Shown in pieces: positions 12,091 through 22,921 of a stretch of 64,000 bases of DNA. Below the pieces are notes generated by a model that ran no database searches, was not told the DNA's origin, and saw only the letters and a program-made list of their open reading frames with translations. How positions within the stretch are numbered: position 1 is the stretch's first letter; each line of letters opens with the position of its first letter. Where the stretch lies: assembly GCF_022682495.2 (NCBI RefSeq), contig NC_071397.1, forward strand, positions 15,467,082 through 15,531,081, in the 5' to 3' direction. This DNA is from Desmodus rotundus. Lineage: Eukaryota; Chordata; Mammalia; Chiroptera; Phyllostomidae. Position numbers and translations under genes: made by a program.

Positions 12091-12116
12091 ACCCAGAAGG
12101 TGACCTTCTGGGTCTC
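12090..12116. repeat. Near-perfect palindrome at the L1 3' edge
   Basis: agacccagaagg and its exact reverse complement ccttctgggtct are separated by TGA only. The 12 bp arms sit exactly where L1 similarity stops. The structure could form a cruciform or could record a fold-back event. Confidence 0.95.
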
Positions 12117-12815
12117 TTCATGCATAGAATGAATTTTGGGTTATCAGTTATAGTTAATTACAGCCTTACATGTATATCTGATGCCAGATCTCTCTTGTGG
12201 TGCCTTTGTCCCTAATTATATAACCCAGGATTCTAACTGTATTCTTCAGCATACTACCCAAACAAAAAATGGTGTGGTTTTGCATTTGCAATCATTCACT
12301 TAAAAGAAAGCTTTTTATTGTGAGAGGTAAGCAACTCAGGGGCTAATGTGAGATTCACATTTTACAGATACTAGCTTAAGGCTGTCCTGGCCACCAGAGG
12401 CTTGGCCCACGTGGTGATAATTAACTTTTAATGGAAGCCTGGAGGTCAAAACACTTAAAAGTTGTCCAGTTTTCTCCAACAGAATGAACAGATAAATGCT
12501 AACATATGTTTATCAGTAGCTATGTACTTAGTTATTGTTATAAGAAGAAAAGCCTTGCTTTTCCATGTTTGTTCTTTTATTACTCTCAATACAGTATCAT
12601 AAATAATTGAGTGGCTAATTTTAGAAATGTGTAGTGAGGTAATAGACTCTTCAGAGTAGATGGATAACAGCAAGTGATGGGCATGCTTGCTGCCACTCCC
12701 ATTTCTATGTTCATTTTGGGTTGGCGTTGCTAATTTGTCACAGAAACTTTATTTCCTGACTCTGGACTCTTATTATAGAAGACTTCTTAATACAGCATTT
12801 GTAGTAGAAACCTGT
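12117..12815. other. No recognised feature
   Basis: Unique-looking sequence between the L1 edge and an L2 fragment. Open frames here (for example 12455-12673 antisense) have no supporting features. Confidence 0.5.
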
Positions 12816-12819
12816 CTCC

Positions 12820-12955
12820 ATGCAACTTGTCCTGCATTATACCATAAATTCCCTGAGTACAGGAACCATGACTTCCTTGCCTCATGTATTGCTTTTTCCA
12901 CAAACCACGCTCATTTTGTTGAAGGTGCTTATTAACATTTGTTAAGCAAATGAGA
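12820..12955 (+). mobile_element. L2 3' end fragment
   Basis: aattccctgagtacaggaac, then a decayed 'gtgctcaataaatatttgttg' block at tgcttattaacatttgttaa, fit the 3' end of LINE-2. The copy is old and partial. Confidence 0.55.
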
Positions 12956-12990
12956 TACAAGAGATCTAAAGAAGCATTTTCCTAACCTAG

Positions 12991-13134
12991 GTAGATGATG
13001 ATAGATTAGATAGATAGATGGATAGATAGATAGATATAGATAGATAGATGAGAGATAATAGATAGATGAGATATAATAGATAGATGATAGATAATAGACA
13101 GATATATAAAAGATAGAGAGAAGAAAGAAAGAAA
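12991..13134. repeat. (GATA)n tetranucleotide repeat, interrupted
   Basis: GATA/GATG units interspersed with gagataata variants, ending in a short GAAA run. The 64-codon antisense frame is an Ile/Tyr/Leu-rich reading of this repeat, not a gene. Confidence 0.95.
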
Positions 13135-14080
13135 TATGGAAGGAGAAGTTAGAGTTTCAGAAAAAGAAGTACTAAGCAGGCCTCCTAAAGCTCTGCTCAT
13201 TTTGAGAAAGGGGAGCTCACTGAGACCTCTTTAGGAAGTGGGAAGTGATTGCCTCTGGGTAGCTCTGTCTCTGTGGGTCTGAAGGCAGATGCCTGGTGTC
13301 AAGCCTGAAGTTGCAGATGGAACGAAGAGCAGAGCTGCTTACAGAGTAGAGAAGAGAGGCAGGCTACAAGCCATCAGGGACCCCTTCATCTGTCTATCTG
13401 AGAGCAAAGACCTATGGGAATAATGACCCATACTTATATTCTACCTCCCAAATTTTGAACAGGTTCTCACTGTTCAACTCTAACCTGAAATCCTACAGAG
13501 AGAAGTGGATTTAGGAAACATAATTCCCAGTTCAACCAAGTTGGCAATTGAGCAACTTTGCATGAGAGAGGAACTGACAGGATTGGGGTTAGGGTGATGC
13601 AAGTGAGATGAGTTATGCAAGTAAATTTCAACATTGTTTCATCAGAGATTTTTTGCATCAATTTTGATTTTAAAAATATTACATTAAAATATGGTTTAGG
13701 GTTCCTGACTTTTATGATGCTGCTTTAAATTTTACAGCTTAGGTAGGTGCCTCACTTATTTCAACCTGGTTCAGACCATGTGTGATGAGATAACAGGTAT
13801 TTTAAGTAGGTGCCTAGGCATATGACAACTGTGCTCACACCCAGAATCTAGATATTTAGATAAGAATCCCAGTTTATGATTCTCATCCCAAGTCCCACTT
13901 AGCTTTTCCTAGGGCACCTTTTAAAATAACCACTTAAATTTGAGCCTGTGAAAAGTCAGTGACTCCTTCCCCAACCACCCTGCTCTCTATCTTCTGCTCA
14001 CTCATGACCTGGGATGCAGAACTTTCTGCTGGCTCACTGTGCCCCTCCCCATCTTTCTATGATCTGTAAGTAATAAATCT
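13135..14080. other. No recognised feature
   Basis: No exon or repeat family that I can support. The segment just before 14081 has LTR-like traits, including AATAAA at about 14072, but no borders are visible. Confidence 0.45.
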
Positions 14081-14109
14081 GTAACCTCACTTCCTTTGTG
14101 TGAGGTTAC
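14081..14109. repeat. Hairpin: 10 bp perfect inverted repeat, 9 nt loop
   Basis: gtaacctcac at 14081-14090 pairs with gtgaggttac at 14100-14109. It lies just after an AATAAA hexamer and before the ERVL-like fossil. It is not followed by a U run and should not be read as a bacterial terminator. Confidence 0.85.
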
Positions 14110-14399
14110 TGAAACTATGACTTCATTCAAAACAGCTTCATTATTTTCACTTCCCCAAAGTGGGAGCTTGGAAGCTGAGGGAGCTACCTGCCAACTCCAT
14201 GTGGGTGGTTTGTGCCTCCTCATTCAGCAGGTTATCATCTGCATATTCTAAATTAATATACCAGCTACAGGCCCCTCAACATACCATGTCAGCTGGTTAT
14301 GCATTGTTCCTTAACAGGCAAGGTAACCCCAACCTTCATTCCTGAACCATTAGCACTCCAGACTGCATTGTGGTATTACAGTATTTATGCCTTACCTTT

Positions 14400-15330
14400 T
14401 AATCACAGAAGAAGAGAAAATTAACAAGTGCCACAGGGGAACATCTGCATCTGTACATACTTCTACCTGTCCTCATGTATAATGGAGTATTACCCACCTG
14501 ATTTCTCAGTGATAGGTCAACAAATCATCCCATTCACTAAAGTAACCCCTTTGAATATTGGGTCACTATCCTGAGACCAGGTAGTAGCTTCAGCTTCCAA
14601 ATTAATGGAAGCAGTGCTGTGTTCACTCTTGGAATTTAAGGTTCACTAAACAAAAGCTCAAGGTTATAGGAACAAGAAGCAAAAATTTTGTTAGTGGATA
14701 ATTAAACACACCAATGAGAGTGGTCATTCCCATTTCCACTTGTATCTTGGAGTCATAGCTCCTGGCTATGGGGGAAAAAAAAAAAAAACAGTACAATACA
14801 TTGGTTGCTGATTCACAGTATATACTACATTTTGAAGGACATTTCCCCAGTCCTACAAGGTTGCCATCCAGCTGGTGCCATAGTCGAGCCTTAACGAAGC
14901 TATTCCACTACTTTAAAAAGGCAGCTTCTTCATGGTATTGGAGAACATGATACCATGACCAGTAAATTCCATTAGCATGAGCCCATTGCCACATGTAATT
15001 GATTGTAAAATGAGTTCCTGATCAGAAGCAATGATGTGTAGAATTCTATGGTAATTAATAAATCACTCTGTCTGTCCATGGATGGTGCTTTTGGCAGAAG
15101 CCTTGTGGTCAAGGATGACAAATCCAAATACAGTGTAAGATGTGTTAAAGATCGACATGCTGCCCTGTTCCGATGGAAGCATTCCACAGAGATCAGCCTG
15201 CCGTGAGACAGCTGGCTATTCCCTTCACCCAGGGTATTCTGCACCTGTCTGTTCATTTCTTTCTCTGATGTGAGGACCTTCAAAGGATAGTGGCTGCTGC
15301 TTCACTTCCACCTCTCAAAACTCACTAATT
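14400..15330 (-). mobile_element. ERVL-type endogenous retrovirus internal fossil, antisense
   Basis: Read on the minus strand, the segment 14800-15330 follows the pol region of the ERVL group of endogenous retroviruses. The part from 14400 to 14800 is probably the same element, with weaker support. ERVL elements are ancient, lack a functional env and are shared by placental mammals. Both LTRs are unidentified, and the internal region carries many stops and small indels. An A14 run near 14774 is probably secondary. Confidence 0.65.
14850..15290 (-). pseudogene. Decayed retroviral integrase-like pol segment
   Basis: On the minus strand, pieces in different frames resemble the catalytic core of an ERVL-type integrase: a short block containing an Ala-Ser-Asp-Gln motif, followed about 15 residues later by a Trp-Ala-His block, then a Glu-Glu-Ala-Ala segment near a stop. 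Integrase inserts retroviral DNA into the host genome. Here the reading frame is interrupted by stops and frame changes; the longest uninterrupted frame (14972-15283) is not in the integrase frame throughout. It is non-functional. Confidence 0.6.
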
Positions 15331-17123
15331 CCTTTGGCCAGCTCTAACCTGGAGCCCCGTAGGAAAGGGAATCCTGGAAAACACAGACCCAGTTTGACCA
15401 ACTCAACAATAACACAGCCTGTCACATCAGGAAATGTTCTGTGGACAAACTTAATTTAGAAAGACATTCAAAATTTAGCAAGTGAGGATAAAAATACATT
15501 TTGTGAGAGACTCTTTATTTTGACAGAGACACAGAAACTGAATAACATGTTTAGTAAATGGCAAAAGTTGAAGATTTGTTAAAACTTAAGCTATTTGGAT
15601 GCAGTTGGAGCAATAGCTAAAACAGTCATTGTTGTTGGTCACAATCATAGATAATCCTGAATTTTAGGCTAAGGTGACTGGATTTTATTTAGCAGCTAAA
15701 AGGGTGGCACAGAATTTTTGGGCAGACTGATAAAACAATGAAAGTAGTGTTTTATGAGAAATCCCCATGTGACATTTTTGGATATGCAGTGTGAATTGAA
15801 AATAAAACAAGTCTTCACAGGATACATATTAGGAAAATTATTGCAATTGTTAAGGTTTAGTCATTAAGTGTTTGAAATAGAAAGTATTAGTCTATTTTTT
15901 CCTCCTTCATCCATGAACAAAATTATAAAACTGAAGCTTCAATCTTTCCTTCCTTAACACATTTTCTTTATCATTTTCTTTGTAAAGTAGAGTTCTAATA
16001 CTATCTACTCATCAAAAGTTATTAAGAAATTACATTAAATAAATGATTACTAATAGTTGGACAAAATACTAACACCTTAAGTAGAAGCAGTGCTGCTCCT
16101 TAAAAGTTTTTGAACCACAGACACCTTTGAATTTAATAAAAGCCAAGAGTTTTCTCTTTAGAGAAATAAACTTTTACACTGAAATACAAAATACTTCAAA
16201 TAATCCTACTGAATTCACACATGCCCTGAATCTTACACATGAACCCTTAGAAATATCATGATTATAAGGTCAAGTACCGTTATCCAGAAATAGAAAGTCA
16301 TTCCTTTAGCATTTAAACAGCCAGTGCAAATGGAACATTTTTGAGAGAAGAGCTTTTAAGTGCCCCTGAAACCATACTATTTAGACACCAGCATCCATTT
16401 TTCCTGTGAGAAATCCTACAGAGCATTGAGGTAGTTGGGCATAATGAAAATAAGGGCTCCCTGTTTCTACCCTTTTTTTGTCTGCAGATTGAAAATATAC
16501 TGGCAATTTTTTAATAAGTCTGGTGCAGTTATCATAAAAAAGGATGTACCCATAGAAATAAAAATAAACATACATTTAGTCTGTATTCCCACTCAAGACT
16601 CAATCCCAGCCAAATGACATGGCAGGGGTGGAAGGAGGCATGAGGAAGAACAGGGGAATGCTTTTTCTTTGGAGGGGAGCCCAATAAGACCTCCTGTTGT
16701 GCTTTCTCACATGTGATTATAATGCTAGAAACCCCAAACTAGCAAAGAGCATAGTGTGAGCCGTTTTCAGGGGTTGGGAGAGCAATGAAACTCCACCAGT
16801 CCCTATTTTGACCTCAAGGACACATTTGAGCTCTGGCTGAGCAGAGGTTGAGTGTACTGTTATCTTGAAGCAGAGAGATTACCATACAAATACATATATT
16901 ACCACACATATGTGTATGTTTATGGATTACCATACAAATATATATACATATAGGCCTATTTGGCTTTACTAGCACAGAATATTAACTGGTTATAGGAATT
17001 CAGGACATAGCAAAACACCATTCTTGGTATAGGGTAATGTTACCTTATATTATAAGGACCACTGGGTGACATTAATTGAAATGTGAAAGAGCCACTTATT
17101 GGATAAGGGCTTAGAAAGAAGAG
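15331..17123. other. No recognised feature
   Basis: About 1.8 kb. Overlapping 60-64 codon frames on both strands near 16381-16617 are chance. There is a small alternating AT/AC patch near 16885-16955. No exon evidence. Confidence 0.5.
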
Positions 17124-17460
17124 TATTAAGGACTGAGTCTTTGTTCCCCGCCCCTCCCCAATTCTTATGCTGAAATCTAACCCCCAAGATAACAGTATTT
17201 GGAAATGAGGCCTTTGGAAGGTAGAACCCTCATGAATAAGAATAGTCCCCTTATAAGAAAAGGTCAAAGAGCTCACTGAGGAAGTCAGCAGTCTGCAAAC
17301 AAACAAACAAAAAAGAACAAAAAAAGATCCTTACCAGAACCCACCCTTGCTGAAAGCTTATCTAAGACTTCTAGCCTGCACAACTGTAGGAAATAAATTT
17401 CTGTTTTAGATAAGCCACCCTCCCTAAGGTACTTCATTATAGCAGTCTGAACTAAAATAG
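17124..17460 (+). mobile_element. Solo LTR, ERVL/MaLR-like, sense
   Basis: The order of motifs fits a mammalian-apparent LTR: tctaacccccaagataacag, then ggcctttggaaggt, ccctcatgaataagaatag, ccttataagaa, agcagtctgcaaa and accagaaccca. Next come the polyadenylation region with AATAAA at 17392-17397 and the closing ttcattatagcagtctgaac. It is interrupted by a CAAA/A-rich expansion near 17297-17327. Ends are decayed and no clear target duplication is visible. Two antisense frames over it are chance. Confidence 0.7.
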
Positions 17461-17510
17461 AGAGAAAGAAAAAGTTGAACAATCTGTATTAAATGCCTCC
17501 TGCATCATTG

Positions 17511-17680
17511 AGGACCATGCTACCCAAAGTGCAGTCTGTGGGCCAGCAGCATCAGTGTCCCTTACGGGTTTGTGAGTAATGCATAATTTGGGTCATCATC
17601 CCCGAAATGCTGAACCGCAACCTACATATTAACAAGATCCCAGGTTGACGCTGTATCAGGATACATTTTAAATTGTTGCA
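17511..17680 (-). mobile_element. MER5-type hAT DNA transposon remnant, antisense
   Basis: ctacccaaagtgcagtctgt, ccagcagcatcagtgtccct and a later ttaacaagatcccaggttga follow the non-autonomous hAT-Charlie element MER5, in the reverse of the orientation of the copy at 20463. It carries no transposase. Confidence 0.72.
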
Positions 17681-18325
17681 CCAAGATTAAAAACACAGTG
17701 GCTCAACGACACAGAAGTCATGCCTGTCTCACTGAACAATGCAATGAAGGGAGCAGTCTAGGGCAGATGAGGAGGTTCTGCAACACACAAAACCTAGTTT
17801 CTGTCTCTGTTTTTTGTAAACTTTTAACCAGGGGGAGGAAAAAAGGGCAAGAGAAATGCAGGCTCATTTTTTTTCTTTAGTGTTATGACTGGAAGTGGCA
17901 CAATTTTATGTCCAGAACTTACTACTATGGGTACACCTCCCACAAGGGAGACCACACAATGTGGTCTTAAGTGAGGTGACCCTAACCTCAGGAGTCCATT
18001 TTTGTTAAGAAGGGAAAATTAATATCAGTAGGTAGGCAGCAGTGTCTGCTACTCCTTTATAAGCCAGACCATTTGCTATCTGGCCTTGACAACCCTGTGA
18101 AGAAGATGGTGTTGATGGTACTTTTCACATATGTTAAGTATTACCAGAACCAAGACAAATCTTTGAATCATCCTGGCCTTGTATGATTCTGGAGTGGTAT
18201 CAGGAGAATCAAGACTAGTCTGGTTTACACACCCAAAATTATTTTATTGATATTATGATACCTCTTATTTCTAAGTTCTAGGATGAAGATACCTTGGTAT
18301 GTCCTTCTTAGCTTGTAAGTACACT
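17681..18325. other. No recognised feature
   Basis: No coding or repeat family recognised. A 60-codon frame at 17698-17880 lacks support. Confidence 0.5.
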
Positions 18326-20223
18326 GTTTTTTTATTTACATTTTTTCATTGTTGTATTTTTTAAAACATAATGCGAAAAAGGCTGCAGTCCCCTCTCATC
18401 CCAGTAGCTTCCAAAGTTGATTTTGCTTTTACAGTTGTCTCAATTTTTTTGCTCCCTTTTATCCCACTCTGCCTGTAGTCACCCACCTTCCAGCACCCTC
18501 CACCCTTAGTTCATGTCCATAGGTTGTACATACAAGTTTTCTAATTCATTTCCTATACAATTCTTAACCTCCCCCTATCTATTTCATGCCTGACTATTAT
18601 GCTTCTTATTACCTGTACCTTTTCCCCTCATTCTCCCCCTCCCCACTGAAAACCCTCCATGTAATCTCCATTTCTGTGATTCTGTTCCTGTTCTAGTTGT
18701 CTCTATATTTATGTTTTTGTTTTTGATTTTTAGGTTCAGCTGTTGATAGTTGTGAGGTTGTTGTCATTTTACTGTTCATAGTTTTTGATCTTCTATTTCT
18801 TAGATAAATCCCTTTCACATTTCATATCATCATCAAGGACTTGGTGATGATGAACTCCTTTAACTTTATCTTATCTGGGAAACACTTTATCTCCCCTTCC
18901 ATTCTAAATGATAGCTTTGCTGGATAGAGTAATCTTGGATGTAGGTCCTTGCCTTTCATGACTTGGAATACTTTCCTGCCCCTTCTTGCCTGCAAGGTTT
19001 CTTATGAGAAATCAGCTGATAGTCTTATGGGATCTCCTTTGTAGGCAACTACCTCCTTTTCTCTTGCTGCTTTTCAGATTCTCTCCTTATCTTTAATCTT
19101 GGGTAATATAAATATGATGTGAGTTGGTGTGTGCTTCCTTGAGTCCAACTTCTTTGGGACTCTCTGAGCTTCCTGATCTTCCTGGAAGTCTATTTCTTTT
19201 CACAGATTGGAGAAGTTCTCTTTCACTATGTTTTCAAATAAATTTTCCATTTCTTGCTCTTCCTCTTCTCCTTCTGGCACCCCTATGATTCAGATGTTGG
19301 AGCTTTTAAAGTTGTCCCAGAGGTTCCTCAGAATCTCATTTTTTTTGAATTCTTGTTTCTTTATTCTGTTCCAGTTGGATGTTCATTTCTTCCTTTTGTT
19401 CCAAATCATTACTTTGAGTCCCAGTTTCCTACCCTTCACTGTTGGTTCCCTGTACATTTTCCTTTATTTCACTTTGTATGTCCATTCTTCTCTTATTTTG
19501 TGACCAAACTCGATCATTTCTGTGAGCATTCTGATTATCAGTGTTTTGAACTCTGCATCTGATATGTTGTCTATCTCCTCCTTGATTAGTTCTTTTTCTG
19601 GAGTTTTGATCTGTTCTTTCATTTGGGCCATATTTTTTTGTCTCTGTGCACCTGATATGTAGTAACAGGCAGAGCTTAGGTATTCCCCAGGGGAGGGCAA
19701 CCCACATTGCTGCATTGTGGCACTGCCTTGGGGGAGGGGTCAGAGAGGGAACAATGCCACTTGCTTGGCTCTCACCCCACTTTCCTTCACTTCCTTTGCT
19801 TCCCGCAAGTGGATTGTGCCCTTTCAGGCACTAATTCCCAGGTGGGTGGCTTTGTGTATGTTCTAGGACTCGGTGGGCCTAACCAATGGACTCTCATGTG
19901 AGACTGGGAGTTTTTCCTGCCTTTGCAACCCCCCACAGATTTTACAGCCAGAAGTTTGGAGTCTTTAATTGTCCCATCAGCCAGCCCCCACCTCATCCCC
20001 ATGATCTGCTACCTTGCTGGGCATCCTCTCTGCCTGCTGTCCATCTCTGCCCCTCCTACCAGTCTGGATGAATGTTTCTTTAACTTCTTGGTTGTTGGAG
20101 TTCCATGCAGTTTTATTTTCCAGCAGTTCTGGTTGTTTTTTGTTTTTAAATTTGTTGTTATCCTTCCTTTGGTTGTGTGAAGAAGTGAAGTCTTTCTAAC
20201 CACTCCTCCATGTTGGCTGAAAC
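18326..20223 (-). mobile_element. HAL1-like half-L1 retrotransposon, copy A (near full length), antisense
   Basis: On the minus strand this runs from a 5' start of the form cagccaacatggaggagtgg (about 20223) through a GC-richer leader, an ORF1-type frame from 19631, and a long 3' UTR to an A-rich end at 18326. There is no ORF2: the ORF1 C-terminus is followed directly by the 3' UTR. HAL1 elements are L1 derivatives with ORF1 only, and would have used reverse transcriptase from full L1s. Landmark strings are shared with the copies at 22922, 27973 and 51841. The HAL1 assignment rests on this structure and on resemblance; a Repbase/Dfam comparison would settle the subfamily. Confidence 0.82.
18800..19631 (-). 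pseudogene. HAL1-like ORF1 of copy A, broken
   Basis: Start ATG at 19631-19629 in the family context (MAQMKEQIKTPEKEL), followed by the coiled-coil leader DNISDAEFKTLIIRMLTEM. The frame closes after about 55 codons, and the RRM-like and C-terminal parts are found further down in shifted frames. The frames at 19207-19562 on the plus strand are shadows of this pseudogene. Confidence 0.8.
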
Positions 20224-20462
20224 TTGTCCTTAACATTTGTTGATGGCTGTTTTTTGGTATCTCCTCATGAACCAAAAGTTGTTAAATCATTCAGTTTAAA
20301 TTCAGCATACCAAGGCTCTTGCTCGAATTCTCCCTTATATCCAGCAGCAGTTGATCAGAGGAATGCCATTACTCTCACCAAACTACTATATGGTTGGCAT
20401 CTGTTTGGTGTTTTAAATACTTGGTGAACGAATGAAAGGCAAGAATCTCGGTTGTTCAGTGA
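20224..20462. other. No recognised feature
   Basis: Short unique stretch between the HAL1-like 5' end and a MER5. Confidence 0.5.
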
Positions 20463-20629
20463 CAGTGGTCTCAGTCATTAGCTTGCAACAGAATGGCTTG
20501 GAGGGCATATTCAATTATAGTTTCTGATTCAGTAGATCCAGAATGGGGCCTGATTTTTTTTTTATTTCTAACAAGGTCCTAATTGATATTGATGCTGCTG
20601 GTCAAGAGACCACACTTTGAGAACCATTA
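20463..20629 (+). mobile_element. MER5-type hAT DNA transposon remnant, near complete
   Basis: Begins cagtggtctcagtcattagc and continues with cagaatggcttggagggcat, tttctgattcagtag, tttctaacaaggtcctaatt and gatgctgctggtcaagagac. It closes with actttgagaaccatt, which mirrors the start as the terminal inverted repeat. It has both ends and no transposase. I do not see a clean 8 bp target duplication. Confidence 0.88.
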
Positions 20630-20754
20630 TTGCAGAATTAAATGGAATTTATCTTATCACCAGAGGTATCTGTTAATACACAAAATGCACAGATTAACAA
20701 AGGATGGTACCATTACCTTACCTTAGAAACCAAAGCCTATACTCTTACAGTAGA

Positions 20755-20935
20755 GACCCATATTCACATATCACCTGAGTATTTTCTATATGCATCGGAT
20801 ACCTCCTCATTAAAATGGGGTAACAATATCTCCCTATTAAGTTTGCTCTGAGGATTAAATATAAGTAAGGTGCCTGGCACCTGGGCACACATAGCTCTCA
20901 CTAAACTATAGCTTTCATTATTATCACAACTGTTT
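20755..20935 (+). mobile_element. MIR 3' half, sense
   Basis: cctcctcattaaaatggggt, gaggattaaatataagtaag and ggtgcctggcacctgggcac, then a tail resembling 'agctctcaataaatg...attattat', identify the MIR 3' half. Confidence 0.75.
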
Positions 20936-21150
20936 ATACAAAACCATTACCAGTGTAAATCATCTGAACTGTAGTGAGTCATCATAAAACATTATTGCAA
21001 GACTCATTTACTTATTACCCACTATCACTAAAAGTTTCACTACGAAAGTATCTTCTCTTCCAGAATTATGCTCTATAAACCATAAAAATTTGTTTTTCCC
21101 TGCTACATAAATATGAGTAACTTTGAAGCATGATTCCATTATTTTATTTT
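20936..21150. other. No recognised feature
   Basis: Short unique stretch before a Ves SINE. Confidence 0.5.
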
Positions 21151-21164
21151 AAATGTGATAAAAT

Positions 21165-21440
21165 AGGCCTGGCTGGGTGGCTAAGTTGGTCGGAGTATTG
21201 TCCCATACACCAAAAGGTTGGGGTTTCGATTTATTGTCAGGGCACATATTTAGGTTGTGGGTCTGATCCCCCATCAGGGTGCATATGGGAGGCAACAGAT
21301 CAATGTTTCTCTCTCACATAACTAATTCTCTTCTCTCTCTTTCTCCTCTCTGTCTTCTCTCTGTCTCTGTCTCCCCTCCTTCCCCCTTTCTTCTTTCTCT
21401 AAAATCAAAAAACATATCTTCAAGTGAGGATTCTTTTTAA
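21165..21440 (+). mobile_element. Ves SINE with long CT-rich tail and clear target-site duplication
   Basis: Head ggcctggctgggtggctaag (A box region) and a B box-like block ggggtttcgattta, then gggcacatatttaggttgtg, gtgcatatgggaggcaacag and atcaatgtttctctctcaca, and a CT-rich run of about 80 bp before the A-rich end. Flanking 14 bp repeats, aaatgtgataaaat (21151-21164) and aaatgttataaaat (21441-21454), differ at one base and mark the target-site duplication. The copy differs in many positions from the ones at 3326 and 38733, so it belongs to another or older subfamily. Confidence 0.92.
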
Positions 21441-21454
21441 AAATGTTATAAAAT

Positions 21455-21725
21455 GTCTCATCATGTAGGATACATAAGACCTTTATTACTGAATTAATTT
21501 TACAGCTACCAATCCAGATAGTTGAAAATGTAGGTCTAAAAACCAGCCCATCGCTCCTCTTAATTCCAATGATCTTTTTTCAAACTTTTCAAGTTTAAGC
21601 TTTAGAATTTAAATAGTTCTACCTGTTATAATGAATGTTTAAGTGAAATTCATGAACTATGCTACAATGGTTTTACATGCAATACCACTTGCAAGGTGCT
21701 TCATAATCATTTTTATTGGTGTCTC
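21455..21725. other. No recognised feature
   Basis: Nothing recognised. Confidence 0.5.
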
Positions 21726-21729
21726 TTAA

Positions 21730-21870
21730 TAAATGTTCTATAAAATAAGTCAGTGACACATTCAGAATTTTGCAAATGTGGATGATAGGGGACTGCATAA
21801 GGTTACACTGCACAGTGTGAGCAGCTTACAGGTTTGAATTTTCAGACCCTGACACTCTGTTCCCCCACAC
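21730..21870 (-). mobile_element. MIR fragment, antisense
   Basis: tgcataaggttacactgcac and caggtttgaattttcagacc fit the antisense MIR core and its 5' half. The upstream tcttaataaatgttctataa may be the 3' end of the same copy. Confidence 0.55.
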
Positions 21871-22234
21871 CAGCCCACACTGCTGCACTACACTATACAT
21901 TATTGATTTGAAACCACACGGTTATCTTAATGAGCAAGGAGGAGGGTATTACAAAACATTATGGATTTACTTATTCTGACCTACTTTATGTTAATGCCTT
22001 GCACTTTTATATCACTTTATTGTGTTCAACAATATTTTATATAATTTTCTCATTTGAGCCCAACACCCACACAAGGGAGGAACCAGATTCCCTGTTGAGG
22101 AGTTCAGTTCTCATGATTCACTCTTTCCACCTCACTATGGCTGCCTCTAGTTTATTCCAAGAACACACAGAATGATCCAATGTCAAATCAAAGGAAAAAC
22201 AGGGCTAATATTTCAAGTGTATTACATCACTTAC
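21871..22234. other. No recognised feature
   Basis: Includes an 81-codon frame (21930-22175) without supporting signals. Confidence 0.45.
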
Positions 22235-22395
22235 CCTTTGGATGCGCTCCTTAAACTCTCTAAGCTTTAGTTTGGTCAATGCTGAAATTGAGATTATAAT
22301 AATGCTTATCTTGTGAGGTCATTGGGACTACCAACAAGGTGAATGTCTTAAAATACTGCCCAATACATTGTAAATGTTCAGTAAATTGAAACAAT
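22235..22395 (+). mobile_element. MIR 3' half, sense
   Basis: ctctctaagctttagtttgg, attataataatgcttatctt and ttgtaaatgttcagtaaatt match the sense MIR 3' half at moderate identity. Confidence 0.75.
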
Positions 22396-22479
22396 TACTA
22401 AAAAACATGAGGAGGTTGATTTCATTGAGGAAGAAGTATCAAATTAAACTACATTCAGAAAAGCTCCATAACATGATAC

Positions 22480-22565
22480 ATTAATAGGTGAGTTTGATTT
22501 CCAACCCTGACCTTATCATCATATAACTTTGGGCAAGTTATTTAAAACATCTGTGTTGGTTACTA
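22480..22565 (+). mobile_element. MIR core fragment, sense
   Basis: ttccaaccctgaccttatca, then aactttgggcaagttattta, preserves the conserved MIR core block. It is about 100 bp downstream of another MIR 3' half, so the two are separate insertions. Confidence 0.55.
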
Positions 22566-22907
22566 AAGGAAAAAAACTAATGGGTAGTCTTAACTATGCT
22601 CTGTTATTTGACTCAGTAAATTTCCTCTATAACATTAGTCCCCTCTTCATTCACAGAGAGCGGCCACTACTGGCTTTCGCATCTTGCTGACTACTGGCTT
22701 TTAAGGACATATGATATTTAAAATCTATGAATTCATACTATAATTGTGTTTGCTGGCATAATTTCTCTAACATTGAGATACTGTGGCTATTATCTCAAAA
22801 ACAGATGACTTTAATTATTTTTATCTCATGTTCCAGATAACTAAGTTTAAAATACAGATAATAGAAAGCATTATTGGAAAGATTCCAACAGAATCCAGGT
22901 CTTTTAG
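22566..22907. other. No recognised feature
   Basis: Unique-looking sequence up to the HAL1-like target site. Confidence 0.5.
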
Positions 22908-22921
22908 AAACATCATTTCCA

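Noticed and set aside
12991..13134. A CRISPR-like array.
   Set aside because: The units are 4 bp GATA repeats without unique spacers.
14081..14109. A rho-independent terminator.
   Set aside because: The genome is mammalian, and the hairpin has no following U run.
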